From positions 4,774,001 through 4,838,000 of the forward strand of contig NZ_CP045809.1 of NCBI RefSeq assembly GCF_025273675.1: a stretch of DNA of 64,000 nt. The letters run 5' to 3'. The notes under the pieces were generated by a model. The model saw only the letters and a list, made by a program, of their open reading frames with translations, was not told where the DNA came from and ran no database searches. Positions 18,170 to 27,911 of the stretch are shown here, in pieces. This stretch comes from Gordonia pseudamarae (GTDB lineage Bacteria > Actinomycetota > Actinomycetes > Mycobacteriales > Mycobacteriaceae). The first letter of the stretch is position 1. Each line of letters begins with the position of its first letter. A program made the position numbers and the translations under genes.

Positions 18170-18794
18170 CGATCGGGAACGGGGCCCTGATGCCGATGCC
18201 GGCACCATCGGCCGGAGTCCACTCACCGACGAGAAGGTAGTTGGCCTGGCGCAGCGGACGAACCCCGTCGGGCAGCGGGCCGGGCGTCGATTCCAGGCCG
18301 TACGCACGGATCGAGGCGATGGCACTCGCCGAACGATCCAGTGCCGCCTCCCAGTACCAGGGGATACCCGCCGATGCGTACCGCATCCTTTTGGCTTCCA
18401 CGTCGGTCGGGGAGTTTCCCGGGGACAGGACTTCACCGACCAGGACGACGTCAGCGGCGCGCAGGTCCTGATAGGGCTTGTCGAGGCAGCGGTGGACGAG
18501 GAAATCCGGGGTGAGGAAGTCGTTCTTGCCGTCGGCGCTCAGGAACACGTTGGTTTCGGTGGTGACGCGCAGGCAGCGCTCGGGGTTGTCGGACCGGTCG
18601 GCGCGAACGCACCGCTCCAACGCCGCCCAGATCCGGTTGGTGAAAGTCTGGTGTTCTGCCGGGCCGCGCCGCATCCACACGACCCGGCCATCCCACAGTT
18701 CGACCTGCTCGGCGATCTCCTCGGGCAGTTCCCGGAGTTCCTCCCACGTCATGTACTCGGGGAGATCCGGGCGCTCACCGTACGGAACGGACAT
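18141..18794 (-). CDS. Uma2-family (DUF820) endonuclease-fold protein
   Basis: 217 residues. It has the Uma2 layout: a start of MTWEELRELPEE, a beta strand with ELWDGRVVW, then TPDFLVHRC and VVLVGEVLSPGNS, which supply the Asp and Glu of the PD-(D/E)xK fold, then the TDVEAKRMRYASAGIPWYW segment typical of the family. Members are abundant in cyanobacteria and actinobacteria; their substrate is largely unknown. It is convergent with mcrC and codirectional with ddl. It may be the last gene of the defence island or a neutral neighbour. Confidence 0.85.
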   Translation of the reverse strand: MSVPYGERPDLPEYMTWEELRELPEEIAEQVELWDGRVVWMRRGPAEHQTFTNRIWAALERCVRADRSDNPERCLRVTTETNVFLSADGKNDFLTPDFLVHRCLDKPYQDLRAADVVLVGEVLSPGNSPTDVEAKRMRYASAGIPWYWEAALDRSASAIASIRAYGLESTPGPLPDGVRPLRQANYLLVGEWTPADGAGIGIRAPFPIVIDWADLAY

Positions 18795-18833
18795 GGATCA
18801 ACTGTATCCGTCCCGACGATCGGGCGCGGTGGG

Positions 18834-19910
18834 TCAGTGTTCGGTGGAGAAGCCGACGCGGCGGCGGTGATTCTCGATGGCCAGCACCACCAGCCGGTCG
18901 ATGAGGTCGGCATAGCCCAGACCCACGGCGTCCCACAGTTTCGGGTACATCGAGCCGGGAGTGAAGCCGGGGATGGTGTTGATCTCGTTGAGCAACCAGC
19001 CGCGACCGTTCTCCTCGTAGAAGAAGTCGACGCGGGCCAGGCCGGCGCACCGTAGCGCGAGGAAGGCGTCGACGGCCAGGTCGCGGACCTCGGCGATCGC
19101 GGCGGCGGGCAGGTCGGCGGGGATCGCGAGCTTGGCCGCACCGGTGACGTACTTGTCGTCGTAGTCGTAGAACTCGCCGCCGGGCAGGATCTCGCCGGGC
19201 ACCGACGTTTCGGGGGCGGTATTGCCCAGAACCGCCACCTCGATCTCGCGGGCGGTCACCGCCTCCTCGATGACGAGGGTGTCGTCGTAGCGCAGCGCGA
19301 CATCAATGGCCTTGTCGAGTTCGGACTCGTTGTGTGCCTTGGTGATTCCCACCGACGAGCCGAGGTTGGCAGGTTTGACGAACACCGGCAGGCCGAGGGT
19401 CTCGACGGCCCGGCCGACGATCTCGCGGGAGTCGTCGATGCCGTCGCGGAACTCGATCCATCGGCATTGCGGGATACCGGCCTGCTCGGTGACCCGCTTG
19501 GCCATCGCCTTGTCCATGCACACCGCCGAGGCGAGCACACCCGAACCGACATACGGCAGCTTGAACAGCTCGAGCATCCCCTGAATGGTGCCGTCCTCGC
19601 CGTGCGGGCCGTGCAGCAGCGGCAGCACCACGGTGATCGCACCGCGCGCGTCACCCCGCAGCACGGTCAGCGGCTCGACGACGGTGCCGGTCACCTCCAG
19701 CGCGTTCGGCAGCGACGTGCCGTCGGCGAGGGCGGCGATCGCATCGTCGTTGCGTATCCAGGAGCCGTCCTTGCCGATGCCGACGGGTACGAGTTCGTAC
19801 TTCGTACGGTCCGCGGCGGCCAGGACGTGGGCTGCGGTAACCCGGGACACATCGTGTTCTGCCGATACTCCGCCGAACAGGACGACAAGACGCAGGAGGG
19901 GCGAGGCCAT
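18834..19910 (-). CDS. ddl: D-alanine--D-alanine ligase
   Basis: 358 residues from ATG at 19910. It joins two D-Ala for peptidoglycan, using ATP, in the cytosol. It shows VVLFGGVSAEHDVSR at the N-terminus, HGEDGTIQGMLELFKLPYVG, the omega-loop region with FYDYDDKYVTGAAKL, and the C-terminal WLLNEINTIPGFTPGSMYP. The loop tyrosine associated with D-Ala rather than D-lactate specificity appears present. The upstream 125 nt separates it divergently from the Phd/VapC pair. The product feeds the murF ligase encoded just beyond that pair. Confidence 0.95.
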   Translation of the reverse strand: MASPLLRLVVLFGGVSAEHDVSRVTAAHVLAAADRTKYELVPVGIGKDGSWIRNDDAIAALADGTSLPNALEVTGTVVEPLTVLRGDARGAITVVLPLLHGPHGEDGTIQGMLELFKLPYVGSGVLASAVCMDKAMAKRVTEQAGIPQCRWIEFRDGIDDSREIVGRAVETLGLPVFVKPANLGSSVGITKAHNESELDKAIDVALRYDDTLVIEEAVTAREIEVAVLGNTAPETSVPGEILPGGEFYDYDDKYVTGAAKLAIPADLPAAAIAEVRDLAVDAFLALRCAGLARVDFFYEENGRGWLLNEINTIPGFTPGSMYPKLWDAVGLGYADLIDRLVVLAIENHRRRVGFSTEH

Positions 19911-20035
19911 GACGTTCAGCCTAGTGGGTGCGGTGTCACCCACACGGATGCCTCCCACACGCGCGGTGCGACCACGACAAGCCGGGCGAGCGCTACGATT
20001 GCTACACACATTTGCTATCCACCTGGGGAGGAACC

Positions 20036-20317
20036 ATGCGCACCATCGCACATCGAGAACTCCGCAATAACTCGTCAAAGATCCTCGAAGCGGTTCGCAA
20101 CGGGGAAAGTTTCGAGATCACCAACCACGGGGTGGTCGTCGCGGTCCTGTCACCGCCATCGCTGACGCCGTACGAGCGACTCCTCGCCGAGGGGAAGGTG
20201 CAACGCGGTACGCAGGAACGCAATTTCTCCAGGTTCAAGCCCGCACTCGCCGACCGCGATCCAGGCGACGTGCTGAACGAGATGCGCGGGCAGCGCGACC
20301 TCATGTTCGATGAGTGA
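20036..20317 (+). CDS. Phd/YefM-family antitoxin
   Basis: 93 residues from ATG 20036, with GGGGAGG upstream. The N-terminal DNA-binding domain is typical of Phd/YefM (RELRNNSSKILEAVRNGESF, then ITNHGVVVAVL). The C-terminal tail (about residues 50-93) would be disordered and bind the toxin. The PIN-domain toxin gene starts 18 nt downstream, so this is a VapBC-like pair with a Phd-type antitoxin. Autoregulation is expected for the family. Confidence 0.88.
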   Translation: MRTIAHRELRNNSSKILEAVRNGESFEITNHGVVVAVLSPPSLTPYERLLAEGKVQRGTQERNFSRFKPALADRDPGDVLNEMRGQRDLMFDE

Positions 20318-20335
20318 CGCGGCGGGTCGTCGCCG

Positions 20336-20737
20336 ATGATCATCTACATCGACACCTCGGCACTGATCAGGCTCCTGGTGGCCGATGACTCACCCGAATC
20401 CGCTGGTCTGTCCGCACGGATCACCGACTATCTCGATCACGTGGACGGCGATGACACGCTCCTGTCGTCGACCCTGCTGAGAACCGAGATTCTGTGCCAA
20501 GCGAATCGACAGCCGGAAATCGATCTCGCCGGAGCGGACGAGCTGCTGACGACGATCGACATCATTCCCGTCGAACGGGAAGACTTCGCGAACGCCCCAC
20601 TCGTGCCCGGTCGGCTCCGTGCACTCGACGCCCTTCACCTGGCTGTGGCAATCCGGCTACGCGCGGACGTCATGGTGTCCTTCGACTCCGAGTTGCTTCG
20701 GGCGGCCCGGCTCGCCGGGATGCGCGTCGGTCCATGA
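20336..20737 (+). CDS. VapC-family PIN-domain ribonuclease toxin
   Basis: 133 residues. The acidic PIN catalytic positions are visible: Asp in YIDTSALI, Glu in LLRTEIL, Asp in LRALDALHLAVA, and Asp in SFDSELLRAA. These toxins cleave tRNA or rRNA when freed from their antitoxin. It directly follows the Phd-like gene and is followed by murF after 36 nt, so the pair sits between two cell-wall genes. Confidence 0.9.
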   Translation: MIIYIDTSALIRLLVADDSPESAGLSARITDYLDHVDGDDTLLSSTLLRTEILCQANRQPEIDLAGADELLTTIDIIPVEREDFANAPLVPGRLRALDALHLAVAIRLRADVMVSFDSELLRAARLAGMRVGP

Positions 20738-20773
20738 GCGGGACGCGCCCACCCGCCCAGTAGATTGTTCAGC

Positions 20774-22096
20774 ATGCGTTTTTCGGCAGCACAGATCGCC
20801 CAGGCAACCGATGGTGAGGTGGTCGGCGACGCCGACGCCGTGATCGACGGGGTCAACATCGACTCGCGGATCGTCGGGCCGGGGCAGTTGTTCGTGCCGA
20901 TCGTCGCCGAACGCGACGGTCACGCCTTCATCGGTAAGGCCGTCGAGGCCGGGGCGACGGTGTATCTCTCGTCCGATCCGACGACCGATGTGCCGGGTGC
21001 GACCGTCGTGCGGGTGGCCGACACCGCTCTGGCCCTGGCCGACCTGGGCCGTGCGGCCCGTACCCGGCTGCCCGCCCGCGTCGTCGGGGTGACCGGCTCG
21101 GTCGGCAAGACCTCCACCAAGGATCTGCTGGCCGGGGTGCTGGCCACCACCTACCCGACGGCGGCGAGCGAGAAGTCGTTCAACAACGAACTGGGCCTGC
21201 CGATGACCCTGGTGAACGCCCCCGACAGCACCGAGGCGGTGGTGCTGGAGATGGGTGCGCGCGGCATCGGCCACATCGAGCTGCTGTGCGGCATCGGCCG
21301 CCCCACGGTCGGGGTCATCACCCGCGTCGAAGCGGTGCATCTGGAGATGTTCGGCTCGCTGGAGGCCGTCGCGCAGGCGAAGGGTGAGCTGATCGAGGCC
21401 CTGCCCGACGACGGGGTGGCCGTCCTCAACGCCGACGATCCGGTGGTGGCCGCGATGGCGGCACGTACGTCCGCGCCGGTCCTGACGTACGGCCTTGCCC
21501 CCACCGCCGACGTGCACGCCTCCGGCGTCTCCCTGGATTCCGAACTGCGCGCGTCGTTCCGGCTGCACACCCCGTGGGGTGAGGCGGACGTCCGACTCGG
21601 TGCGCGCGGCGCACACCAGGTTCCCAACGCGCTGGCCGCCGCCGCTGCCGGTGGTGGTGTGGGCGTTCCCGTCGAGCAGATCGCGCTGGGGCTGCGGATC
21701 GCCGCACTGTCGGGGCTGCGGATGGAACTGACCACCACCCCGAGCGGGGTGATCGTCATCAACGACGCCTACAACGCGAATCCGACGTCGATGACCGCCG
21801 CGCTGAACTCGCTGGCCACGCTCCGGGCCGGCCGCCGGGTCGCCGTTCTCGGCGCGATGGCCGAACTCGGCGACGACTCGGATGCCGCACATGCCGGCAT
21901 CACCCGCACCGCGATTGAGCTGGGTGTGGAGGTGATCGCCGTGGACGCACCCGCCTACGGTGACGGCGCCCGGCATGTCGCCGGTGTCGACGCGGCCGTC
22001 GCGGCTCTCGCCGACCTCGCCGACGGCGATGCGGTGCTGGTCAAGGCCAGTCGGGCGGCCGCGCTGGAGCGGGTCGCGAACAGGCTGGTCGGCTAG
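20774..22096 (+). CDS. murF: UDP-N-acetylmuramoyl-tripeptide--D-alanyl-D-alanine ligase
   Basis: 440 residues from ATG 20774 (a TTG nine bases upstream is less likely). Mur ligase order is clear: an N-terminal substrate-binding domain with VNIDSRIVGPGQLFVPI, ATP-binding GVTGSVGKTSTKDL near residue 95, then FNNELGLPMTL and VLEMGARGIGHI, and the C-terminal domain with VINDAYNANPTSM. It adds D-Ala-D-Ala to the muropeptide. In many actinobacteria murF is in the dcw cluster, so this copy beside ddl may be relocated or a paralogue. Confidence 0.95.
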   Translation: MRFSAAQIAQATDGEVVGDADAVIDGVNIDSRIVGPGQLFVPIVAERDGHAFIGKAVEAGATVYLSSDPTTDVPGATVVRVADTALALADLGRAARTRLPARVVGVTGSVGKTSTKDLLAGVLATTYPTAASEKSFNNELGLPMTLVNAPDSTEAVVLEMGARGIGHIELLCGIGRPTVGVITRVEAVHLEMFGSLEAVAQAKGELIEALPDDGVAVLNADDPVVAAMAARTSAPVLTYGLAPTADVHASGVSLDSELRASFRLHTPWGEADVRLGARGAHQVPNALAAAAAGGGVGVPVEQIALGLRIAALSGLRMELTTTPSGVIVINDAYNANPTSMTAALNSLATLRAGRRVAVLGAMAELGDDSDAAHAGITRTAIELGVEVIAVDAPAYGDGARHVAGVDAAVAALADLADGDAVLVKASRAAALERVANRLVG

Positions 22097-22156
22097 GTCG
22101 CGAGCTCGTCGTCAAACGTCCCTCGCTCGCGCAGGCCACGGCGTAGCATCGGGACG

Positions 22157-22591
22157 GTGACGAATGTTCTTCGCGTGCTGGTCTATTCGAGCGACTCCGA
22201 TACCCGGGCACAGGTGATCGGCGCGCTGGGCACCCACCTCGATACCGGGGCGAGCGCAGCGACGGGAAATGTCACCGGCGGTCCCGAACTGTCGTACTAC
22301 GAGGTGTCCACCGCGCCGATGCTGTTCGCGCAACTGGACTCGGGCTCGGTGGATGTGGCCGTCCTCGACGGCGAGGCCTCGCCCGTCGGCGGCCTGGGCA
22401 TCGCCAAGCAGATGAAGGACGAATACGACCCGGCACCGCCCACCCTGGTGCTGCTGGGCCGTGCCGACGACCGCTGGCTGGCCGATTGGTCGCGGACGGA
22501 GGCGACGGCGGTGCTGCCCGTCGATCCGCTCGCCCTATCCGCGGCGTTCACGCAGATGCTGCGCACCGCCGGGATCACCGCACCGTCCTGA
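22157..22591 (+). CDS. Receiver-like protein, Rv3143-type, upstream of nuo
   Basis: 144 residues from GTG 22157. The fold resembles a response-regulator receiver: VLVYSSDSDTRAQVIGAL at the start, the presumptive phosphoacceptor in VAVLDGEA near residue 73, and a final helix. The conserved lysine position reads TAVLPVDPL, so the Lys appears to be missing and phosphotransfer may be altered. There is no output domain. A single-domain receiver protein (Rv3143) occupies the same position before nuo in Mycobacterium tuberculosis, so a link to respiratory control is plausible. Confidence 0.75.
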   Translation: MTNVLRVLVYSSDSDTRAQVIGALGTHLDTGASAATGNVTGGPELSYYEVSTAPMLFAQLDSGSVDVAVLDGEASPVGGLGIAKQMKDEYDPAPPTLVLLGRADDRWLADWSRTEATAVLPVDPLALSAAFTQMLRTAGITAPS

Positions 22592-22748
22592 TCCCGGACC
22601 GCCCCGCCAGGTGCCGGTGACGGAGCGTGGCGTGAGTCGGTCACCCGGGGTACTTCGTTACCCGAACGACCTCCGGACCGTACCCGGATCGCCACAACCC
22701 CGAGAAACCGCGAACGTCCCCACCACGCGCCCGGAGCCTTGTAGGGTT

Positions 22749-22764
22749 TGTGGTGTAGCTCACA
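22749..22764. promoter_or_regulatory. CRP-like site upstream of nuoA
   Basis: TGTGGTGTAGCTCACA differs by one base from the CRP/FNR-type consensus TGTGA-N6-TCACA. It ends 60 nt before nuoA. A nearly identical sequence lies between lcp and lcpR at 51884, which supports a shared regulator. Confidence 0.55.
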
Positions 22765-22824
22765 GCCCTGGAGCTACGACGCCAACTCCGTGCGAGTCCC
22801 GTCGCAGATCTGGAGGCGCGTTTC

Positions 22825-23181
22825 ATGAACGCTTATGTACCGATTCTGGTGCTCGCGGCCATCGCTGCCGTGTTCGCCGTGGTATCCGTGGGTATCGCGA
22901 TGTTCGTCGGTCCGCGCCGGTACAACCGTGCAAAACTCGAACCCTACGAGTGCGGAATCGAACCGTCGATCAGCCGGACCCAGCAGCGCATACCGATCAA
23001 GTTCTATCTGACCGCAATGCTGTTCATCATTTTCGACATCGAGATCGTCTTCCTCTACCCGTGGGCCGTCGCCGCCGACCAACTCGCCTGGTTCGGTCTG
23101 CTGGCCGTCGGATTGTTCATCGTCAACGTATCCGTCGCCTACGCCTACGAGTGGCGGCGCGGCGGCCTGAGCTGGGAGTGA
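22825..23181 (+). CDS. nuoA: NADH-quinone oxidoreductase subunit A
   Basis: 118 residues, first gene of the nuo operon, with GGAGG 8 nt before ATG. There are three membrane helices (about residues 4-28, 62-82, 88-108). The conserved loop [12 protein letters not shown] carries the cysteine that sits near the quinone chamber in complex I. It is a membrane-arm subunit at the junction with the peripheral arm. The downstream nuoB starts 7 nt after its stop. Confidence 0.97.
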   Translation: MNAYVPILVLAAIAAVFAVVSVGIAMFVGPRRYNRAKLEPYECGIEPSISRTQQRIPIKFYLTAMLFIIFDIEIVFLYPWAVAADQLAWFGLLAVGLFIVNVSVAYAYEWRRGGLSWE

Positions 23182-23188
23182 CACGACG

Positions 23189-23743
23189 ATGGGACTGGAA
23201 GAAAATCTCCCCGGCGGCCTGCTGCTGAGCACTGTCGAAGGGCTTGCCGGATTCATGCGCAAGGGTTCCCTGTGGCCCGCGACCTTCGGGCTGGCCTGCT
23301 GCGCGATCGAGATGATGGCCACCACCTCGGGCCGCTACGACCTGGCACGGTTCGGGATGGAGGCGTTTCGCGCCTCGCCCCGGCAGGCCGACCTGATGAT
23401 CGTCGCGGGCCGGGTCAGCCAGAAGATGGCGCCGGTGCTGCGGCAGATCTACGACCAGATGGCCGAACCGAAATGGGTTCTGGCGATGGGCGTCTGCGCA
23501 TCCTCGGGTGGAATGTTCAACAACTACGCGATCCTTCAGGGCGTCGACCACGTGGTGCCGGTCGACATCTACCTCCCCGGGTGCCCGCCCCGGCCCGAGA
23601 TGCTGCTCAACGCGATCCTCACCCTGCACCAGCAGATCCAGGAGATGCCGCTCGGCGTGGACCGCGAGAAGGCCATCTGGGCCGCCGAACAGGCCGCACT
23701 CCAATCCACACCGACCATCGAGTTCACCGGACTGCTGCGATGA
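23189..23743 (+). CDS. nuoB: NADH-quinone oxidoreductase subunit B
   Basis: 184 residues. It carries the N2 [4Fe-4S] cluster that passes electrons to quinone. The ligands are visible: adjacent cysteines in [11 protein letters not shown], Cys in [12 protein letters not shown], and Cys in PGCPPRPE. It is a peripheral-arm subunit on the cytoplasmic face and pairs with NuoD to form the quinone site. nuoC begins 10 nt downstream. Confidence 0.98.
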   Translation: MGLEENLPGGLLLSTVEGLAGFMRKGSLWPATFGLACCAIEMMATTSGRYDLARFGMEAFRASPRQADLMIVAGRVSQKMAPVLRQIYDQMAEPKWVLAMGVCASSGGMFNNYAILQGVDHVVPVDIYLPGCPPRPEMLLNAILTLHQQIQEMPLGVDREKAIWAAEQAALQSTPTIEFTGLLR

Positions 23744-23753
23744 AGGGGCCACG

Positions 23754-24455
23754 ATGACCGAATCCGACGGTCTCAACGGCCGGGTTCCGGCCGACCGCGA
23801 GGTGATCGCCGTGCGCCGAGGACTGTTCGGCGCGACAGGCTCGGGCGACACCTCCGGCTATGGCGGACTGGTGCGTCCGGTCACCCTCGCCGGCGACTCA
23901 CCCCGGCCGTACGGCGGCTACTTCGACCACATCGCCGACACCCTCGACGACGCCCTGCACGGACGCGGAATCGTCTACGCCGACGCCGTCGAGAAGGTGG
24001 TGATCCACTGCGACGAGATGACCCTGCACATCCGCCGCCGGTTCCTGCAGGTGGTGGCGCACACGTTGCGCGACGATCCACGGCTGCGGTTCGAACTGTG
24101 CCTGGGCGTGAACGGGGTGCACTACCCCGACGACGCCGAACGCGAACTGCACGCGAGCTATCCGCTGTCGTCGATCACCCACGGCCGCCGGATCAGACTG
24201 GAAGTATCCGTCCCCGATCACGATCCGCACATACCCACCCTCACCCGGATCTATCCGACCACTGATTGGCACGAGCGCGAGACGTACGACTTCTTCGGCA
24301 TCGTCTTCGACGGCCATCGGGCGCTGACCCGCATCGAGATGCCCGACGACTGGCACGGCCACCCACAGCGCAAGGACTACCCTCTCGGCGGGGTCCCGGT
24401 GGAGTACAAGGGCGCCCGCATCGCGCCTCCCGACCGAAGGAGGTCGTACACGTGA
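23754..24455 (+). CDS. nuoC: NADH-quinone oxidoreductase subunit C
   Basis: 233 residues, separate from NuoD (not fused as in E. coli). The 30-kDa-subunit signature is near residue 175: [17 protein letters not shown], followed by QRKDYPLGG. The N-terminal 50 residues form a Gly/Arg-rich extension also typical of mycobacterial NuoC. Its stop overlaps the GTG start of nuoD (GTGA), indicating coupling. It is a structural peripheral-arm subunit. Confidence 0.97.
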   Translation: MTESDGLNGRVPADREVIAVRRGLFGATGSGDTSGYGGLVRPVTLAGDSPRPYGGYFDHIADTLDDALHGRGIVYADAVEKVVIHCDEMTLHIRRRFLQVVAHTLRDDPRLRFELCLGVNGVHYPDDAERELHASYPLSSITHGRRIRLEVSVPDHDPHIPTLTRIYPTTDWHERETYDFFGIVFDGHRALTRIEMPDDWHGHPQRKDYPLGGVPVEYKGARIAPPDRRRSYT

Positions 24456-25837
24456 CCACACTGGATTCGGGAGTCGGCGAAGGCCGGACGCGGGGCCCAC
24501 GGCCCGCCCACGACGGCCGACGGGACGAGGAGCGCCCCGAGCGCGTGTTCACCGTGTCGGGCCAGGACTGGGACGAACTGGTCAACTCGGTGCGGACGCG
24601 CGCCGAGGCCCAGCCGGGTGACGAGCGCATCGTGGTGAACATGGGTCCACAACACCCGTCGACACACGGGGTGCTGCGCCTGATCCTGGAGATCGAGGGC
24701 GAGACGGTCACCGAGGCCCGCTGCGGAATCGGGTACCTGCACACCGGGATCGAGAAGAACCTCGAGTACCGCAACTGGACGCAGGGCGTCACCTTCGTCA
24801 CCCGGATGGACTATCTGTCGCCGTTTTTCAACGAAACCGCGTACTGCCTGGGTGTGGAGAAGCTGCTCGGTATCACCGACGATATCCCCGAACGGGCCAC
24901 CGTCATCCGGGTGATGCTGATGGAACTCAACCGGATCACCTCGCACCTGGTGGCCCTGGCCACGGGTGGAATGGAACTGGGCGCGGTCACCCCGATGTTC
25001 GAGGGCTTCCGCGAACGCGAGATGATCCTGGACCTGTTCGAGCACATCACCGGGCTGCGGATGAACCACGCCTACATCCGGCCCGGCGGGCTGGCCGCCG
25101 ATCTGCCCGAAGACGGGGTGGAGAAGGTATCCGCGGTCCTCGACGCGTTACCCGCGCGGCTGGCGAAACTCAGCGATCTGCTCACCGACAACCCCATCTG
25201 GAAGGCCCGCACCCGCGACGTCGGCTACCTCGACCTCACCGGTTGCATGGCGCTCGGCATCACCGGACCGGTGCTGCGCTCCACCGGCCTGCCGCATGAC
25301 CTGCGCAGGTCCCAGCCGTACTGCGGCTACGAGGACTACGAGTTCGACATGATCACCGAGAACACGTGCGATTCCTACGGCCGCTACATGATCCGGGTAC
25401 GGGAGATGAGCGAATCGCTCAAGATCGTCCGCCAGTGCCTCGACCGGCTGCGGCCCGGTCCGGTGATGGTCGACGACCGCAAGATAGCCTGGCCCGCCGA
25501 ACTCGCGCTCGGTCCCGACGGTCTGGGCAACTCACCCGAACACATCGCCGAGATCATGGGCTCGTCGATGGAGTCGCTGATCCACCATTTCAAGCTGGTC
25601 ACCGAGGGAATCCGGGTGCCGGCCGGCCAATGCTTCGTCGAGATCGAATCCCCCCGTGGGCAACTCGGCGTACACATGGTATCCGACGGCGGAACCCGGC
25701 CGTACCGGGTGCATTTCCGCGATCCGTCGTTCACCAACCTGCAGGCGGTGGCGGCGATGTGTGAGGGCGGCACGGTGGCCGACGTGATCACCGCCGTCGC
25801 CAGCATCGACCCGGTGATGGGAGGGGTGGACCGATGA
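24452..25837 (+). CDS. nuoD: NADH-quinone oxidoreductase subunit D
   Basis: 461 residues from GTG 24452, overlapping nuoC by 4 nt. The 49-kDa subunit motif is clear: [20 protein letters not shown] near residue 65, then [17 protein letters not shown]. The C-terminus has [10 protein letters not shown] and DPVMGGVDR. The quinone-binding His and Tyr regions (PSTHG and [10 protein letters not shown]) are present. The first 50 residues are charged and low complexity. It overlaps nuoE by ATGA. Confidence 0.98.
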   Translation: MTTLDSGVGEGRTRGPRPAHDGRRDEERPERVFTVSGQDWDELVNSVRTRAEAQPGDERIVVNMGPQHPSTHGVLRLILEIEGETVTEARCGIGYLHTGIEKNLEYRNWTQGVTFVTRMDYLSPFFNETAYCLGVEKLLGITDDIPERATVIRVMLMELNRITSHLVALATGGMELGAVTPMFEGFREREMILDLFEHITGLRMNHAYIRPGGLAADLPEDGVEKVSAVLDALPARLAKLSDLLTDNPIWKARTRDVGYLDLTGCMALGITGPVLRSTGLPHDLRRSQPYCGYEDYEFDMITENTCDSYGRYMIRVREMSESLKIVRQCLDRLRPGPVMVDDRKIAWPAELALGPDGLGNSPEHIAEIMGSSMESLIHHFKLVTEGIRVPAGQCFVEIESPRGQLGVHMVSDGGTRPYRVHFRDPSFTNLQAVAAMCEGGTVADVITAVASIDPVMGGVDR

Positions 25838-26568
25838 GCGATCAGGTGTTTCTCGGCAGCGAGATCTCCACCGGTCCGAAAGAACCGGCGGCCCCGACGA
25901 TCCCGGCGGGTGTACCACCGATCACGTTCGCCGGTCCCGACCACTACCCCGACGAGGTGGTCCGCCGCCTCACCGACGAGGCGGACCAGATCATCGCCCG
26001 CTACCCGCAGTCACGGTCGGCATTGCTGCCGTTGCTGCACCTGACCCAGTCCGTCGATTCGTGTATCACCCGCGCCGGTATCGAATTCTGTGCCGCACAA
26101 CTGGATCTGACCGCGGCACAGGTGGCCGCGGTGGCCACGTTCTACACGATGTTCCGCCGCACCCCGACCGGCGAATATCTGGTGGGCGTGTGTACCAACA
26201 CACTGTGCGCGGTGCTCGGCGGTGACGCCATCCTCGACGCCGTACGGGAGCATCTCGGAATCGATTGCGGTGACACCACTCCCGACGGCCGCATCACCCT
26301 CGAACACATCGAATGCAACGCCGCGTGCGATCACGCGCCGGTGGTGATGGTGAACTGGGAATTCTTCGATGCCCAGGACCCGGCCTCGACGATCGACCTG
26401 ATCGAGGACCTGCGCGCCGGCCTGGCGGTGCGCCCGTCTCGCGGCACCGGCGGATTGTGTTCGTTCCGGCAGACCGAACGGCTGCTGGCCGGGGTGCCGG
26501 AGACCATCGCACCGCAGGAACACCGAGCAGCACCGCAGGAGCACCGGACAGAGGGGAGCCGACGATGA
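25834..26568 (+). CDS. nuoE: NADH-quinone oxidoreductase subunit E
   Basis: 244 residues. The thioredoxin-like [2Fe-2S] (N1a) domain has ligands C-x4-C in [14 protein letters not shown] and C-x3-C in [11 protein letters not shown]. Before it is the helical domain with [16 protein letters not shown]. The C-terminal 40 residues are a Gln/Glu-rich tail ([10 protein letters not shown]) with an imperfect duplication. With NuoF and NuoG it makes the NADH dehydrogenase module. ATGA overlap with nuoF. Confidence 0.97.
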   Translation: MSDQVFLGSEISTGPKEPAAPTIPAGVPPITFAGPDHYPDEVVRRLTDEADQIIARYPQSRSALLPLLHLTQSVDSCITRAGIEFCAAQLDLTAAQVAAVATFYTMFRRTPTGEYLVGVCTNTLCAVLGGDAILDAVREHLGIDCGDTTPDGRITLEHIECNAACDHAPVVMVNWEFFDAQDPASTIDLIEDLRAGLAVRPSRGTGGLCSFRQTERLLAGVPETIAPQEHRAAPQEHRTEGSRR

Positions 26569-27911
26569 CTACCGTCACCGAACCTCCCGATTCCGTTGTA
26601 CTGAGCGCGCATTGGGATGAACCCGAGTCGTGGACGCTCGACAACTACCGGTCGCACGGCGGTTACGACGGGGTGCGGGCGGCGCTGGCGATGTCGCCGG
26701 ACGAGGTCATCGAACTGGTGAAGGCGTCGGGGCTGCGCGGCCGGGGCGGAGCCGGTTTCCCGGTCGGCATGAAATGGAGCTTCATTCCGCAAGAGGATCC
26801 GGCACACTCCGGTGGTGCCGACGCACCGCCACATTTCCTGGTGGTCAACGCCGACGAATCCGAACCCGGAACGTGCAAGGACATGCCGCTGATGCTCGCC
26901 TCGCCGCACTCGCTGATCGAGGGAATCATCATCGCCTGCTACGCGATCCGCGCCGCGAACGCCTTCATCTATGTGCGCGGCGAGGTGGCCTCGGTGATCC
27001 GGCGGCTGCGCACCGCCGTCGCCGAGGCCTACGCGGCCGGGCTGCTCGGCCGCGACATCCTCGGCTCCGGCGTCGACATCGAGCTGGTGGTGCACGCCGG
27101 TGCGGGCGCCTACATCTGCGGCGAGGAAACCGCACTGCTCAACTCGCTGGAAGGCAGGCGCGGCCAGCCCCGGCTCCGGCCGCCCTTCCCCGCCGTCGCC
27201 GGCCTGTACGCCAGCCCGACGGTGGTCAACAACGTCGAATCCATCGCCAGTGTCGGCCCGATCCTGCGCAACGGCGTCGACTGGTTCCGCACCATGGGCA
27301 CCGAGAAGTCACCGGGCTTCACCCTGTACTCGCTGTCCGGACACGTCACCCGGCCCGGCCAGTACGAGGCCCCGCTGGGAATCACTTTGCGCACGCTGCT
27401 CGACCGCGCGGGCGGGGTGCGGGCCGGGCACCGCCTCAAGTTCTGGACACCGGGTGGTTCGTCGACGCCGCTGCTCACCCCCGAACACCTCGACGTCCCG
27501 CTCGACTACGAGGGTGTGGCCGCCGCCGGCTCGATGCTGGGCACCAAGGCATTGCAGATCTTCGACGACACCACCTGCGTGGTGCGGTGCGTGAGCCGGT
27601 GGACCGAGTTCTACGCGCACGAATCGTGCGGCAAGTGCACCCCGTGCCGGGAGGGCACGTACTGGCTGGTGCAGGTGCTGCGCCGGATCGAGGCGGGCGC
27701 GGCCACGATGACCGACATCGACATGCTCGCCGATATCACCGACAGCATCGTCGGCAAGTCGTTCTGCGCATTGGGCGACGGCGCCGGTTCGCCGATCACC
27801 TCGTCGCTCAAGTACTTCCGCGACGAGTACGAGCAGCACATCACCGGCGGCGGCTGTCCGTTCGATCATTCGCTGTCCACGGTGTTCGGCAGGAAGGCAG
27901 GTGCACGATGA
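26565..27911 (+). CDS. nuoF: NADH-quinone oxidoreductase subunit F
   Basis: 448 residues. It binds NADH and FMN and is the entry point for electrons. Visible motifs: the glycine-rich [18 protein letters not shown] near residue 60, [13 protein letters not shown], the IYVRGE and [18 protein letters not shown] segments, and the [4Fe-4S] ligands in [12 protein letters not shown], with a later Cys in SFCALGD. It overlaps nuoG by ATGA. Confidence 0.98.
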   Translation: MTTVTEPPDSVVLSAHWDEPESWTLDNYRSHGGYDGVRAALAMSPDEVIELVKASGLRGRGGAGFPVGMKWSFIPQEDPAHSGGADAPPHFLVVNADESEPGTCKDMPLMLASPHSLIEGIIIACYAIRAANAFIYVRGEVASVIRRLRTAVAEAYAAGLLGRDILGSGVDIELVVHAGAGAYICGEETALLNSLEGRRGQPRLRPPFPAVAGLYASPTVVNNVESIASVGPILRNGVDWFRTMGTEKSPGFTLYSLSGHVTRPGQYEAPLGITLRTLLDRAGGVRAGHRLKFWTPGGSSTPLLTPEHLDVPLDYEGVAAAGSMLGTKALQIFDDTTCVVRCVSRWTEFYAHESCGKCTPCREGTYWLVQVLRRIEAGAATMTDIDMLADITDSIVGKSFCALGDGAGSPITSSLKYFRDEYEQHITGGGCPFDHSLSTVFGRKAGAR

